DNA from: Pseudomonas fontis | GTDB lineage: Bacteria > Pseudomonadota > Gammaproteobacteria > Pseudomonadales > Pseudomonadaceae | Length of the DNA: 64,000 nucleotides | Assembly (NCBI RefSeq): GCF_028656955.1 | Contig: NZ_JAMDGY010000014.1 | Location: 100,105-164,104, forward strand | Direction: 5' to 3' | Part shown: in pieces, positions 55,927-64,000 of the stretch | Layout of the letters: each line of letters begins with the position of its first letter | Numbering within the stretch: the stretch's first letter is position 1 | The notes under the pieces: model-generated | The model's input: only the letters and a program-made list of their open reading frames with translations | Told to the model about the DNA's origin: nothing | Database searches by the model: none | Made by a program: the position numbers and the translations under genes

Positions 55927-56504
55927 GCGGGTTGCAAGGCCTTCAGCGCGAAGGCTTGCAGCTCGGGGTAGAAGGCCCGGAAGTCGTCGAGCAACGGCGC
56001 GTACAGGGCGTCCACCTCCTCCATCGCCCCGGCCATGCCTTCGGGGCGCGACAAGCGTCGGGAGATCCCGCGAAACACCTGCTCCAGCACGGCAAACTCG
56101 CGGTACGAACCCAGCCAGTCATCCGCCGCCATGTACGGCGCAATCTGTGCCAGCCGCCCCGGCAGGTCTGGTTGTGCGGCCAGCACCTGGTATACCCGCC
56201 CAGTAAATTGCGCCAGCGGCTGCTCGGCATAATCCTGCCAGTGCAGTGCCAGGCAATGGTCGAAAAACACGTCGAGGATGATCCCCGCATAGCGCCGCCG
56301 CTCCCTGGGGAAGCGCACCAGCGCATTGAGCACCAGCGGATGGGCATCGGTGAACACGTCGATTTGCCGGTGCAGGCGAATCGCCGCTTCGAGGGTCAGC
56401 GGAAAGCGGCCGTGCAGCGGCCCTTTGACGAAATCACCGTAGAGGCTGCCGAGCAATTGCTCCGGCAGTTGCCCGCCCAGGTGAAGGTGCGCGAGGTAGT
56501 TCAT
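55923..56504 (-). CDS. acpH: ACP phosphodiesterase (AcpH)
   Basis: A 193-residue HD-like hydrolase that removes 4'-phosphopantetheine from acyl carrier protein. It begins MNYLAHLHLGGQLPEQLLGSLYGDFVKG and has LHRQIDVFTDAHP and VFFDHCLALHW, supplying the metal-binding His/Asp set. The length matches E. coli AcpH. It is convergent with olsA (which uses acyl-ACP products), and its promoter side faces the ArsR palindromes. Confidence 0.9.
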   Translation of the reverse strand: MNYLAHLHLGGQLPEQLLGSLYGDFVKGPLHGRFPLTLEAAIRLHRQIDVFTDAHPLVLNALVRFPRERRRYAGIILDVFFDHCLALHWQDYAEQPLAQFTGRVYQVLAAQPDLPGRLAQIAPYMAADDWLGSYREFAVLEQVFRGISRRLSRPEGMAGAMEEVDALYAPLLDDFRAFYPELQAFALKALQPA

Positions 56505-56531
56505 GGGCGCAGTCTAGCACTTGCCCCCTTC

Positions 56532-56633
56532 ATATCGTTATAACCCGATATAGCGATTTACGCTGAGCTAAGAACATCTTCATATTTGTATATCGCGAAA
56601 TACCGATTTATATTTCGCTCCATCGCGATATAC
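56532..56633. promoter_or_regulatory. ArsR-type operators between acpH and arsR
   Basis: IR1 is ATATCG-N8-CGATAT (56532-56551). IR2 is GTATATCGCG (56588-56597) with CGCGATATAC (56624-56633), both arms perfect, and nested inside it GCGAAATA-N8-TATTTCGC (56595-56618). The ATATCG core occurs four times in an otherwise GC-rich area. The ArsR-like protein encoded at 56661 is the obvious candidate ligand. Confidence 0.65.
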
Positions 56634-56660
56634 CGTTACAACCAAAAGAGCCCAACCACT

Positions 56661-56963
56661 ATGCCTCTCGATCTCGACGAAATAATAAAAGCCCTGGCCC
56701 ACCCAGTACGGCGAGAAATCCTCAACTGGCTGAAAGACCCCGACGTGCAATTCCCTGACCAGCAGCACACCTCCGAACACGGGGTATGTGCCGGGCAGAT
56801 CGACCAACGCTGCGGCCTGTCGCAGTCCACGGTCTCGGCCCATTTGGCCACATTGCAGCGTGCGGGCCTGATCAGCAGCCAGAAGGTTGGCCAGTGGCAT
56901 TTTTTCAAGCGCAACGAGGAAACCATCCAGGCCTTCCTCCAGCAGATGAGCCAAGAGCTCTGA
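56661..56963 (+). CDS. ArsR-family transcription repressor
   Basis: A 100-residue winged-helix protein: MPLDLDEIIKALAHPVRREILNWL, then recognition region QRCGLSQSTVSAHLATLQRAGLI. No ELCVCDL metal-binding motif; the cysteines in GVCAGQIDQRCG are not the usual arsenite site, so an organic or redox signal is likelier than metal. The ATG at 56661 matches the family start. It is 13 bases upstream of the MFS gene, forming an arsR-MFS-xenB operon also known in other pseudomonads. Confidence 0.9.
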   Translation: MPLDLDEIIKALAHPVRREILNWLKDPDVQFPDQQHTSEHGVCAGQIDQRCGLSQSTVSAHLATLQRAGLISSQKVGQWHFFKRNEETIQAFLQQMSQEL

Positions 56964-56976
56964 CAAGGACCTTGCA

Positions 56977-58146
56977 ATGCCCCTTCCCCTCCTGATCCTG
57001 GCGCTCAGCGCCTTTGCCATCGGCACCACCGAGTTCGTCATCATGGGCTTGCTGCCAGAGGTCGCCCGCGACCTTGGCGTATCGATCCCCGGTGCCGGCT
57101 GGCTGGTGACCGGTTACGCCCTGGGCGTGGCCATCGGTGCACCGTTCATGGCCCTGGCCACCGCGCGTTTGCCGCGCAAGGCCGCGTTGGTCGCCCTGAT
57201 GGGGGTGTTTATCGTCGGCAACCTGCTGTGCGCCATCGCCAGTGACTACAACCTGCTGATGTTTGCCCGGGTGGTCACCGCGTTGTGCCATGGCGCCTTC
57301 TTCGGGATCGGTTCGGTAGTCGCCGCCAGCCTGGTGCCGGCCAACCGCCGCGCATCGGCAGTGGCCCTGATGTTCACTGGCCTGACCCTGGCCAACGTGC
57401 TCGGCGTGCCGCTGGGCACCGCGCTGGGCCAGGTGGCTGGCTGGCGCTCGACGTTCTGGGCGGTGACGGTGATCGGCGTGATCGCGCTGATCGGCCTGAT
57501 CCGCTACCTGCCACTGCGCCATGACGAGGAAAAACTCGACATGCGTGCCGAGTTGGCTGCACTGAAAGGCGCCGGTATCTGGCTGTCGCTGTCGATGACC
57601 GTGCTGTTCTCGGCCTCGATGTTTGCCCTGTTCACCTATGTCGCGCCGCTGCTGGGCGATGTCACTGGGGTTTCGCCTCAAGGCGTGACCTGGACCCTGC
57701 TGCTGATCGGCCTGGGCCTGACCCTGGGCAATATCGTCGGCGGCAAGCTGGCTGACCGGCGCCTGGGCGCCACGCTGATCGGCGTGTTCGTCAGCATGGC
57801 CGTGGTCTCGACAGCCCTGAGCTGGACCAGCACCGCACTGATTCCTGCCGAGATCACCCTGTTCCTCTGGGCCACCGCCGCCTTTGCCGCGGTCCCGGCA
57901 TTGCAGGTCAACGTGGTGACCTTCGGCAAGGCGGCGCCGAACCTGGTGTCGACCCTGAACATTGGCGCCTTCAACCTGGGCAATGCCCTGGGCGCCTGGG
58001 TGGGCGGCACCGTGATCGCCCAAGGCCTGGGCCTGACCCGAGTACCTCTCGCCGCAGCGGCCCTGGCCGTGCTGGCGCTGATCGTCACCCTGATCACTTT
58101 CCGCCAGAAAGGCCCTGACGCCGAACTGGCACCTGCTACTCACTGA
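56977..58146 (+). CDS. MFS transporter, AraJ/DHA1 type
   Basis: A 389-residue, 12-TM transporter opening LLILALSAFAIGTTEFVIMGLLPEVARDLGVS, a hallmark of AraJ/PbuE-like DHA1 pumps, with TARLPRKAAL after helix 2. Substrate unknown; co-transcription with xenB suggests export of an electrophile or its reduced product. AAGGACC precedes the ATG at 56977; 24 bases separate it from xenB. Confidence 0.9.
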   Translation: MPLPLLILALSAFAIGTTEFVIMGLLPEVARDLGVSIPGAGWLVTGYALGVAIGAPFMALATARLPRKAALVALMGVFIVGNLLCAIASDYNLLMFARVVTALCHGAFFGIGSVVAASLVPANRRASAVALMFTGLTLANVLGVPLGTALGQVAGWRSTFWAVTVIGVIALIGLIRYLPLRHDEEKLDMRAELAALKGAGIWLSLSMTVLFSASMFALFTYVAPLLGDVTGVSPQGVTWTLLLIGLGLTLGNIVGGKLADRRLGATLIGVFVSMAVVSTALSWTSTALIPAEITLFLWATAAFAAVPALQVNVVTFGKAAPNLVSTLNIGAFNLGNALGAWVGGTVIAQGLGLTRVPLAAAALAVLALIVTLITFRQKGPDAELAPATH

Positions 58147-58170
58147 TTGATTGCTACGAGGTTCATGCAC

Positions 58171-59220
58171 ATGACGACTCTATTCGACCCGATTACCCTC
58201 GGCGATCTTCAACTGCCGAACCGCATCATCATGGCCCCGCTGACCCGCTGCCGCGCCGACGAAGGTCGCGTGCCCAACGCGCTGATGGCCGAGTACTACG
58301 TGCAACGGGCCAGTGCCGGGCTGATTCTCAGCGAGGCCACTTCGGTGACGCCGATGGGCGTGGGTTACCCGGACACCCCGGGTATCTGGTCCAACGACCA
58401 GGTGCGCGGCTGGACCAACGTGACCAAGGCCATTCATGGCGCCGGCGGGCGGATCTTCCTGCAACTGTGGCACGTCGGGCGGATTTCCCACCCGAGCTAC
58501 CTGAACGGCGAGACCCCGGTAGCGCCGAGCGCGATTCAGCCCAAGGGCCATGTGAGCCTGGTACGGCCGATCAGCGAATTCCCGACGCCCCGTGCGCTGG
58601 AAACCGCCGAGATCGCCGATATCGTCGATGCCTATCGCACCGGGGCCGAGAACGCCAAGGCCGCAGGCTTTGACGGCGTGGAAGTGCACGCCGCGAACGG
58701 TTACCTGCTCGACCAGTTCCTGCAAAGCAGCACCAACCAGCGCTCTGACCTGTACGGTGGCTCGCTGGAGAACCGTGCGCGGTTGCTGCTGGAAGTGACC
58801 GATGCAGTGATCGAGGTGTGGGGCGCCAACCGGGTTGGCGTGCACCTGGCGCCACGGGCTGACAGCCATGACATGGGCGATGACAACCGTGCCGAGACGT
58901 TTACCTATGTGGCACGGGAGCTGGGCAAGCGCGGGATCGCGTTTATCTGCTCGCGGGAGAAAGAAGGTGACGACAGCATCGGGGCACTGATCAAGGAAGC
59001 CTTCGGTGGGCCGTATATCGTCAATGAGCGCTTCGGCAAGGCCAGTGCCAATGCCTCGCTCGCCAGTGGCAAGGCGGATGCCGTTGCCTTCGGGATTCCG
59101 TTTATCGCCAACCCGGATCTGCCGGCGCGCTTGGCGGCTGATGCGCCACTCAATGAGCCGCATCCCGAGACGTTCTATGGCAAGGGGCCGGTGGGGTATA
59201 TCGATTATCCACGGATGTGA
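58171..59220 (+). CDS. xenB: Xenobiotic reductase XenB (Old Yellow Enzyme family)
   Basis: A 349-residue FMN-dependent ene/nitro reductase acting with NADPH on nitroesters, nitroaromatics and unsaturated carbonyls. It begins MTTLFDPITLGDLQLPNRI and has MAPLTRCRADEG, the substrate-anion pair His173 and Asn176 in EVHAANGYLLDQFL, RSDLYGGSLENRARL, and SGKADAVAFGIPFIANPDLP. Length and sequence match P. fluorescens/P. putida XenB. The ATG at 58171 fits GAGG spacing better than 58147 or 58165. Confidence 0.95.
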   Translation: MTTLFDPITLGDLQLPNRIIMAPLTRCRADEGRVPNALMAEYYVQRASAGLILSEATSVTPMGVGYPDTPGIWSNDQVRGWTNVTKAIHGAGGRIFLQLWHVGRISHPSYLNGETPVAPSAIQPKGHVSLVRPISEFPTPRALETAEIADIVDAYRTGAENAKAAGFDGVEVHAANGYLLDQFLQSSTNQRSDLYGGSLENRARLLLEVTDAVIEVWGANRVGVHLAPRADSHDMGDDNRAETFTYVARELGKRGIAFICSREKEGDDSIGALIKEAFGGPYIVNERFGKASANASLASGKADAVAFGIPFIANPDLPARLAADAPLNEPHPETFYGKGPVGYIDYPRM

Positions 59221-59231
59221 TGGATGGGCGT

Positions 59232-59259
59232 CTGTGGGAGCGGGCTGGTCCCGCGATGC
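59232..59259. repeat. Single REP, GCGGGACCAGCCCGC variant
   Basis: CTGTGGGAGCGGGCTGGTCC and on to GCGATGC, just after xenB. No inverted partner nearby; the centre differs by one base (TGG for TCG) from the other REPs at 43.5 and 49.4 kb. Confidence 0.8.
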
Positions 59260-59306
59260 TTTTTTGAGGATGACCAGCGACCGCTTTGCGGCCAATCACT
59301 GACAAC

Positions 59307-59401
59307 GTAGCCGCTGCCGTCAGGCTGCGCTCGTCTGCAACGCAGGCGCCGCCTTTGGGAGCCCTTACGGGCTCCAGCGCAGCCTAACGGCAGCGGCTAC
59401 A
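59307..59401. repeat. Long interspersed palindrome, copy B
   Basis: About 95 bases from GTAGCCGCTGCCGTCAGGC to CCTAACGGCAGCGGCTACA. The outer stem is about 25 bp with one mismatch. Inner hairpins are GTCTGC/GCAGGC and the perfect GGAGCCC-TTAC-GGGCTCC region. Same orientation as copy A at 9883. Confidence 0.8.
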
Positions 59402-59436
59402 GAAATTGTGTACCCCCCTTTTGCGGAGTAGACCCA

Positions 59437-60285
59437 TCAAGGCCGAGCATTGATCTGCTGCTGCAGATTCTGCACCTGACTTTGCAGGGTATTGATCGTC
59501 CGCGACATCTGCCCACGAAACGCATCAAACTCCGCCGTCGAAGCCCCACCACCGCCAGCCGCCGCAGCCGGACGATTCTCCACCTCACTCTTGAGCACAA
59601 TCAGATCCTGCTCAAGCCGCTCGACAGCCGCCGCCGGGTTGCCCTGTTTTTTCAGCGCGGCGATGTCCGCACTCAAGCCCTTGATCTGCCCGTCGACCTT
59701 GCTGGTATCAGCCTGCGCCGCTTTCAGCGCCGCCACCTCGCTCCCAAGCGCCTTCAGTTGTTCCTGCAATTGCGCATTGGCGGCCTGCTGCGCCGTAACC
59801 TGCGCCAACGCCTGGTCCAGCCGCGAGCCCAAGGCCCCCGCCTGTCCTTCACGCTGCTTGCTCTGCTCCGCCACATTGGCATTCAGCTGATTGACCTGCG
59901 CATCAAACGCCGCCTGCAACTGCTTGACCTGCAACTTCAGCGCCTCGCTGCCGGTATTGACGTTGCTCTCACTGGCATCGACCTTGCCGCTGATGGCCTG
60001 CAACCGCCCCGCCGCTTCTTCGCTGATGCGCGCAAAGGCTTCCTGGGTCGCCACCAGTTGCTGCTCCATCAAGCTGATCTGCTGGAAACTCCACCAACCC
60101 AACCCCGCCAATGCAATGAACGACGCACACACCAACGCCCACAACGGCCCGGTCAGCGGCTTGCGCACGGCCCGACGCGCCGCGACCCGAGGATGGTCGG
60201 CCGGAGCAAATTCATCGTCATCTCGAACCACCGCCTTGAGCGTCGGCACATTTTCGAAATCGTCATCGCGAGCATCGTTACGCAT
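59437..60285 (-). CDS. Single-pass membrane protein with long coiled coil
   Basis: A 282-residue protein: charged N-terminal cytoplasmic segment (MRNDARDDDFENVPTLKAVVRDDDEF), one TM helix (ALVCASFIALAGLGWWSF, about 50-67), then an extended heptad-rich region (QISLMEQQLVATQEAFARISEEA to LQSQVQNLQQQINARP) broken by an Ala/Gly-rich stretch AAAAGGGGAS. No enzyme motif. Topology suggests a periplasmic coiled coil, as in envelope scaffold proteins. Function unknown; a similar gene sits in this region of other pseudomonads. Confidence 0.8.
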   Translation of the reverse strand: MRNDARDDDFENVPTLKAVVRDDDEFAPADHPRVAARRAVRKPLTGPLWALVCASFIALAGLGWWSFQQISLMEQQLVATQEAFARISEEAAGRLQAISGKVDASESNVNTGSEALKLQVKQLQAAFDAQVNQLNANVAEQSKQREGQAGALGSRLDQALAQVTAQQAANAQLQEQLKALGSEVAALKAAQADTSKVDGQIKGLSADIAALKKQGNPAAAVERLEQDLIVLKSEVENRPAAAAGGGGASTAEFDAFRGQMSRTINTLQSQVQNLQQQINARP

Positions 60286-60374
60286 GTAAGGTTTTCAACC
60301 GCCGTGATAGCAAATGAGCACTAGTATAAACCGCTTGCCGGTCGCCCTGATCGACCACATCCAAGCGCACTGGT

Positions 60375-61370
60375 TCAGTGACCACCCTGCTGGGCCTTCC
60401 ACCAACCGCAGAATTCATCCAGCGCAGCCCACACACTGACCTGCGGCTGATAACCGAGCAAATGCCGGGCCCGGCTGATATCCAGGGAAAAGTCCTTGTT
60501 CATCACCTGCATGCCCAGGCGCGACAGGGTCGGCTGTGGACGCCCCGGCCAGAGCATGCAGCAACCCTCGTTCAGCGCAGCGGCGCTGTACGCCAGGCCG
60601 TAGGAGCGATAGCGGGTCACCTGCGGCAGTTGCATCTGGCGCATCACGTAATTGACCACATCCCACAGCGGAAGCGGCTGGCCGTTGCTGATGTTGTAGG
60701 CCTGCCCCAATGCCTCGTTACCCACATGCAAGGCACTGAGCAAGGCTTCATTGAGGTTCTGCACGCTGGTGAAATCGACCTTGTTCAGGCCGTTGCCGAC
60801 AATCGCCAAGCGGCGTTTGCGCTGCATCTGCAACAAGCGCGGGAAGATGCTCACATCCCCCGCCCCGGTGACGAAGCGCGGACGCAGGGCCAACACTTCC
60901 AGACCAAACTCCTGGGCGCCAAAGACCTTCTGCTCGGCGAGAAACTTGGTGCTCGCATAATGATCATGGAAGCGCTTGGGCACCTGCTCTTCGCGGATCC
61001 CCGTTTGCGAGCGACCATTGAAGTAGATCGACGGAGACGACAAGTGCACCAGGCGGCGCACGTGTTCCTTGAGACAGGCCTCGACGACATTCTCGGTCAC
61101 CACCACATTGCCGTGATGGAAGTCCTGGTAACGCCCCCAGTTCCCCACCGCGCCAGCACAGTGCACCACGGTATCGACGCCCTGGCACAAACGCCGGGCC
61201 AGCTCCGGGTCGCCCAGGTCGCCAGGGATGAACTGCGCACCACGGCGCACCAGGTGTTCAACCCCTTCGGCACGCCGGCCATTGACCCGAACGTCCAGGC
61301 CCTGCTCCAGGGCAAAGCGCGCAAAGCGCCCGCCAATGAAGCCGCTTGCGCCGGTGACCAGAATTCGCAT
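60375..61370 (-). CDS. NAD-dependent epimerase/3-beta-HSD-like extended SDR
   Basis: A 331-residue extended short-chain dehydrogenase. It has the Rossmann motif GASGFIGG (about 7-14), the acidic GDLGD segment, the catalytic YASTK and an upstream Ser in HLSSPSIYFNG. The C-terminal domain ends near LLGYQPQVSVWAALDEFCGWW, as in sugar epimerases and 3-beta-hydroxysteroid-like enzymes. The substrate cannot be told. It is 12 bases downstream of argP on the same strand. Confidence 0.88.
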   Translation of the reverse strand: MRILVTGASGFIGGRFARFALEQGLDVRVNGRRAEGVEHLVRRGAQFIPGDLGDPELARRLCQGVDTVVHCAGAVGNWGRYQDFHHGNVVVTENVVEACLKEHVRRLVHLSSPSIYFNGRSQTGIREEQVPKRFHDHYASTKFLAEQKVFGAQEFGLEVLALRPRFVTGAGDVSIFPRLLQMQRKRRLAIVGNGLNKVDFTSVQNLNEALLSALHVGNEALGQAYNISNGQPLPLWDVVNYVMRQMQLPQVTRYRSYGLAYSAAALNEGCCMLWPGRPQPTLSRLGMQVMNKDFSLDISRARHLLGYQPQVSVWAALDEFCGWWKAQQGGH

Positions 61371-61382
61371 GAAACACTCCGC

Positions 61383-62312
61383 CTACAGATTTTTTCCAGA
61401 TGCTGCTGACGCCGCCATCCCCGTCCACGGCACCAGCCAATTGCCGGCGTGTTGGCGCAAATGGTCAGTGAGGTGCACGAGCAGTTGCCCGCCATTGCGC
61501 CAATGATGCCAGTACAACGGCACGTCGATGGGTTTATCGGCCAGGATTTCCACCAGCCGACCACTGGCCAGCTGTTCACGTACCTGCAGTTCAGGCACCA
61601 GCCCCCAGCCAATGCTGGCCTCGGTCAGGCGCATGAAGCCTTCCGAAGACGGGCACAGATGATGCAGGAATCCACCAGTAATGCCCAATGAAGCCAGGTA
61701 GCGGTGCTGAAGGAAATCGTCCGGTCCGAACACCAGCGCCGGGGTCCGGGCCAGGCGCTCAGCGTCGAACCCGTCCGGAAAATGCCTGGCCATGAACGCC
61801 GGGCTGGCCAATGCACGATAGCGCATGGCGCCCAGCAACTCGCTGCGCGCGCCCGCCACCGGCCGTTCGCTGGCACACACGCAGGCAGCCACTTCCCCTG
61901 CACGCATGCGTTTGAGGCCGACTTCCTGGTCTTCGACCACCAGGTCCAGCAGCACCTGCTGCTGGGCGCAGAAGTCACCCACGGCCGCGCCCCACCAGGT
62001 CGCCAGGCTGTCGGCATTCAGCGCGACCCGCAGGCGCTCCGGCAACCCCTCTTCGTCCAGCGCCGGCACCTGGCTTTGCAGGTCGCGCTCAAGCAGGCGC
62101 ACCTGCTGCACATGGTTGAGCAGGCGCTTGCCGATCTCGGTCGGGGTCGGCGGGTTGGCGCGCACCAGGACCGGCTGGCCAACCCGTGCTTCGAGCAATT
62201 TGATGCGTTGGGAAATCGCCGATTGCGACAGCCCCAGCAACTGCGCGGCACGCTCAAACCCGGCCTGCTCGATGACCGCAGCAAGGGCTGACAGCAGTTT
62301 GTAATCGAACAT
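61383..62312 (-). CDS. argP: LysR-type regulator ArgP (IciA family)
   Basis: A 309-residue LysR protein opening MFDYKLLSALAAVIEQAGFERAAQLLGLSQSAISQRIKLLE, which is highly typical of ArgP. It senses lysine and arginine and controls the exporter gene lysE/argO, which lies divergently 123 bases away. The ATG at 62312 is clear; the longer in-frame extension is non-coding. The divergent gap is AT-richer and includes TTATTTGTTTTTCTTATACA (62338-62357), a plausible lysE promoter. Confidence 0.92.
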   Translation of the reverse strand: MFDYKLLSALAAVIEQAGFERAAQLLGLSQSAISQRIKLLEARVGQPVLVRANPPTPTEIGKRLLNHVQQVRLLERDLQSQVPALDEEGLPERLRVALNADSLATWWGAAVGDFCAQQQVLLDLVVEDQEVGLKRMRAGEVAACVCASERPVAGARSELLGAMRYRALASPAFMARHFPDGFDAERLARTPALVFGPDDFLQHRYLASLGITGGFLHHLCPSSEGFMRLTEASIGWGLVPELQVREQLASGRLVEILADKPIDVPLYWHHWRNGGQLLVHLTDHLRQHAGNWLVPWTGMAASAASGKNL

Positions 62313-62435
62313 TATTTTTCCTAATGCCTGATCAGCTTTATTTGTTTTTCTTATACATCCGTTGTCCCCAGAATAGCCAGCATCCTCACGCTGTTTCCCG
62401 CAGCCCGCCGGGGCTGAATTCCTGGAGTTACCCTC

Positions 62436-63035
62436 ATGTGGCAAAGCTACCTCAACGGCCTGCTGGTCGCGTTCGGCCTGATCATGGCCATCGGCACGCA
62501 AAACGCCTTCGTGCTCGCGCAAAGCTTGCGCCGTGAGCACCATCTGCCGGTGGCCATGCTCTGCGTGTTCTGCGATGCGATCCTGGTTGCGGCCGGGGTC
62601 TTCGGCCTGGCCACCGTGCTCGCGCAAAACCCGACGCTGCTGGCCGTCGCGCGCTGGGGCGGCGCGCTGTTCCTGATCTGGTACGGCAGCAAGGCGCTGA
62701 TCCGCGCCTGCTCCAAGCAGAGCCTGCAACAGGGCGAAGGCCAGGGCCTGCGTTCGCGGCGCGCGGTGCTGCTCAGTGCACTCGCCGTGACCCTGCTCAA
62801 CCCGCATGTCTACCTCGACACGGTGCTGCTGATCGGCTCGCTCGGCGCGCAACAGACGGTGCCCGGCGCCTATGTGGCCGGGGCGGCCAGCGCCTCGCTG
62901 ATCTGGTTCTCGACCCTGGCGCTGGGCGCCGCATGGTTGGCGCCATGGCTTGCTCGCCCGGGCACCTGGCGGATGCTCGACCTGATGGTGGCGGTGATGA
63001 TGTTCGCGGTGGCGGTGCAGTTGATCGTGAGCTGA
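62436..63035 (+). CDS. Basic amino-acid exporter, LysE/ArgO family
   Basis: A 199-residue membrane protein with about six TM helices. LysE signatures are LVAFGLIMAIGTQNAFVLAQSL near 10 and ALAVTLLNPHVYLDTVLLIG near 117. It exports lysine or arginine and derivatives. Divergent from argP. A ribosome site GGAG lies before the ATG at 62436. Confidence 0.92.
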   Translation: MWQSYLNGLLVAFGLIMAIGTQNAFVLAQSLRREHHLPVAMLCVFCDAILVAAGVFGLATVLAQNPTLLAVARWGGALFLIWYGSKALIRACSKQSLQQGEGQGLRSRRAVLLSALAVTLLNPHVYLDTVLLIGSLGAQQTVPGAYVAGAASASLIWFSTLALGAAWLAPWLARPGTWRMLDLMVAVMMFAVAVQLIVS

Positions 63036-63225
63036 AGCGCCGCTGGTCAGCGCAACGCAAAGGCTCTGGAACCTCTTTCCCGTACACTTGTTGCGTGGTT
63101 AACCCTGGGGCCCGGTGCTATGATCGAGCCCTTGCGTCGCAAAGAGTAAAAACTCGCCGACGCTCTTCCGGCCGCCCGTGATCGGCCTTGCGCTCACCGC
63201 AACAGACCTGATTAGGAGATTCACC

Positions 63226-63822
63226 ATGGCTTTTGAATTGCCGCCGCTGCCTTACGCCCACGATGCCCTGCAGCCGCACATTTCCAAGGAAACCCTGGAA
63301 TTTCACCACGACAAGCACCACAACACCTACGTCGTGAACCTGAACAACCTGGTGCCAGGCACCGAGTTCGAAGGTAAAACCCTGGAAGAGATCGTCAAGA
63401 CTTCCTCGGGCGGTATCTTCAACAACGCCGCTCAGGTCTGGAACCACACCTTCTACTGGAACTGCCTGGCGCCAAACGCCGGCGGCCAACCAACCGGCGC
63501 CCTGGCTGAAGCCATCAACGCTGCGTTCGGTTCGTTCGACAAGTTCAAGGAAGAGTTCACCAAGACTTCCGTCGGCACCTTCGGTTCCGGCTGGGGCTGG
63601 CTGGTCAAGAAAGCTGACGGTTCCCTGGCCCTGGCCAGCACCATCGGCGCCGGCAACCCGCTGACCAACGGCGACACCCCGCTGCTGACCTGCGACGTCT
63701 GGGAACACGCCTACTACATCGACTACCGCAACGTGCGTCCTAAGTATGTCGAGGCGTTCTGGAACCTGGTCAACTGGAAGTTCGTTGCCGAGCAGTTCGA
63801 AGGCAAAACCTTCACTGCCTGA
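63226..63822 (+). CDS. sodB: Iron superoxide dismutase
   Basis: A 198-residue cytoplasmic Fe-SOD. Metal ligands His27 (LEFHHDKHH), His74 (QVWNHTFYW), Asp157 and His161 ([12 protein letters not shown]) are all intact. AQVWNH with Gln70 and FGSGWGWLV are typical of the iron form. The ATG at 63226 follows TAGGAG. The region 63036-63225 contains a possible extended -10 GCTATGAT (about 63117-63124) but no clear Fur box that I could confirm by eye. Confidence 0.96.
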   Translation: MAFELPPLPYAHDALQPHISKETLEFHHDKHHNTYVVNLNNLVPGTEFEGKTLEEIVKTSSGGIFNNAAQVWNHTFYWNCLAPNAGGQPTGALAEAINAAFGSFDKFKEEFTKTSVGTFGSGWGWLVKKADGSLALASTIGAGNPLTNGDTPLLTCDVWEHAYYIDYRNVRPKYVEAFWNLVNWKFVAEQFEGKTFTA

Positions 63823-63866
63823 GCCGTGCCTGCTGCTGTCGCTCGCTGAGTGACACCAGACACAAG

Positions 63867-63896
63867 AAGCCCACCCCTGGCGGTGGGCTTTTTTTT
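63867..63896 (+). terminator. Rho-independent terminator of sodB
   Basis: AAGCCCACC-CCTGGC-GGTGGGCTTTTTTTT. It closely resembles the ttgC terminator at 9844. Confidence 0.93.
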
Positions 63897-63932
63897 GTGT
63901 GAATTCTGGACAAGACTTGACCCTGCATGCTC

Positions 63933-64000
63933 TGTAGCCGCTGGCGACAGGCTGCGCTGGAGTCCGTCAGGGCTCCCAAAAGCCGCGCCCGCGTTGCAGG
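63933..64000. repeat. Long interspersed palindrome, copy C, cut by the window edge
   Basis: GTAGCCGCTGGCGACAGGCT and on through GGAGTCC-GTCA-GGGCTCC to CGCGTTGCAGG. It matches the reverse complement of copy B at 59307, so it is inverted relative to copies A and B. Its far end is outside the window. Confidence 0.7.

Noticed and set aside
56905..58170. A 421-codon minus-strand frame opposite the AraJ-type MFS gene
   Set aside because: A Gln/His/Gly-rich mirror frame; the plus-strand transporter is clearly the gene.
59232..59401. REP plus long palindrome after xenB considered as an insertion sequence remnant
   Set aside because: No transposase fragment or target duplication seen; both parts match non-coding repeats elsewhere in the window.
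62313..62435. Possible lysine riboswitch in the argP-lysE gap
   Set aside because: Only 123 bases and no lysine-box structure visible; ArgP control explains the arrangement.

Overview
The window reads as chromosome of a fluorescent Pseudomonas, most likely of the P. putida group. Reasons: high GC with C/G-ending codons, the ttgR/ttgABC solvent and antibiotic efflux locus next to a pob/pca aromatic locus, an MvaT/TurA silencer, many Pseudomonas-type REP pairs at gene 3' ends, and a run from the chemoreceptor to sodB that has the gene order I remember from P. aeruginosa. I see no phage, insertion sequence, tRNA, rRNA or CRISPR array.

Layout. (1) 1-9.9 kb: the 5' end of an AraC-type activator, pobA, a 14-TM MFS pump, then ttgR divergent from ttgABC. 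(2) 10.2-20.1 kb: an OprD-type porin and a sulfate-ester scavenging island: atsK (alkylsulfatase dioxygenase), sftR (LysR), atsR (binding protein), atsBC (ABC permease and ATPase), atsA (formylglycine arylsulfatase), a Crp/Fnr regulator and an Mpo1-like membrane protein. (3) 20.3-29.9 kb, all minus strand: pcaR, pcaK, then pcaIJFTBDC. PobA makes protocatechuate; PcaB, PcaC, PcaD, PcaIJ and PcaF carry its ring-cleavage product to succinyl-CoA and acetyl-CoA. The ring-cleaving dioxygenase PcaHG is not in the window. (4) 30-40 kb: a small conserved protein, a Pit phosphate transporter, a HerA-like ATPase, a dCache chemoreceptor with a sigma-28-like promoter, purU, mvaT/turA, sbcB, a PilZ protein and a small lipoprotein. 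(5) 40.6-64 kb: pykA, an orphan delta-60 repeat protein, a ferredoxin reductase coupled to a SadC-like diguanylate cyclase, class I fumarase, a TetR/MFS pair, a DJ-1/PfpI protein, a PLD-type cardiolipin synthase, YceI, a serine hydrolase, an acyl-CoA dehydrogenase-like protein, olsBA (ornithine lipids), acpH, an arsR-MFS-xenB operon, a coiled-coil membrane protein, an SDR, argP/lysE and sodB.

Regulation is unusually legible. PcaR-type inverted repeats sit on the pcaR, pcaK and pcaI promoters, with a weaker look-alike at pobA. The atsK and atsB promoters share a two-part module of about 45 bp. A TetR/MFS pair has two perfect operators 31 bp apart, an ArsR-type gene has repeated ATATCG palindromes, and PHO-box-like repeats precede olsBA and pit. 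A compact promoter-to-terminator unit divergent from pcaR looks like a small RNA gene. Two repeat families are present: REP pairs, and a larger folded palindrome of about 95-98 bp in three copies.

I did not find a convincing wholly new multi-gene system. The most novel-looking items are the candidate sRNA at pcaR, the shared ats promoter module together with the Met/Cys-free AtsK and AtsR, the long palindromic repeat, and the orphan delta-60 protein.
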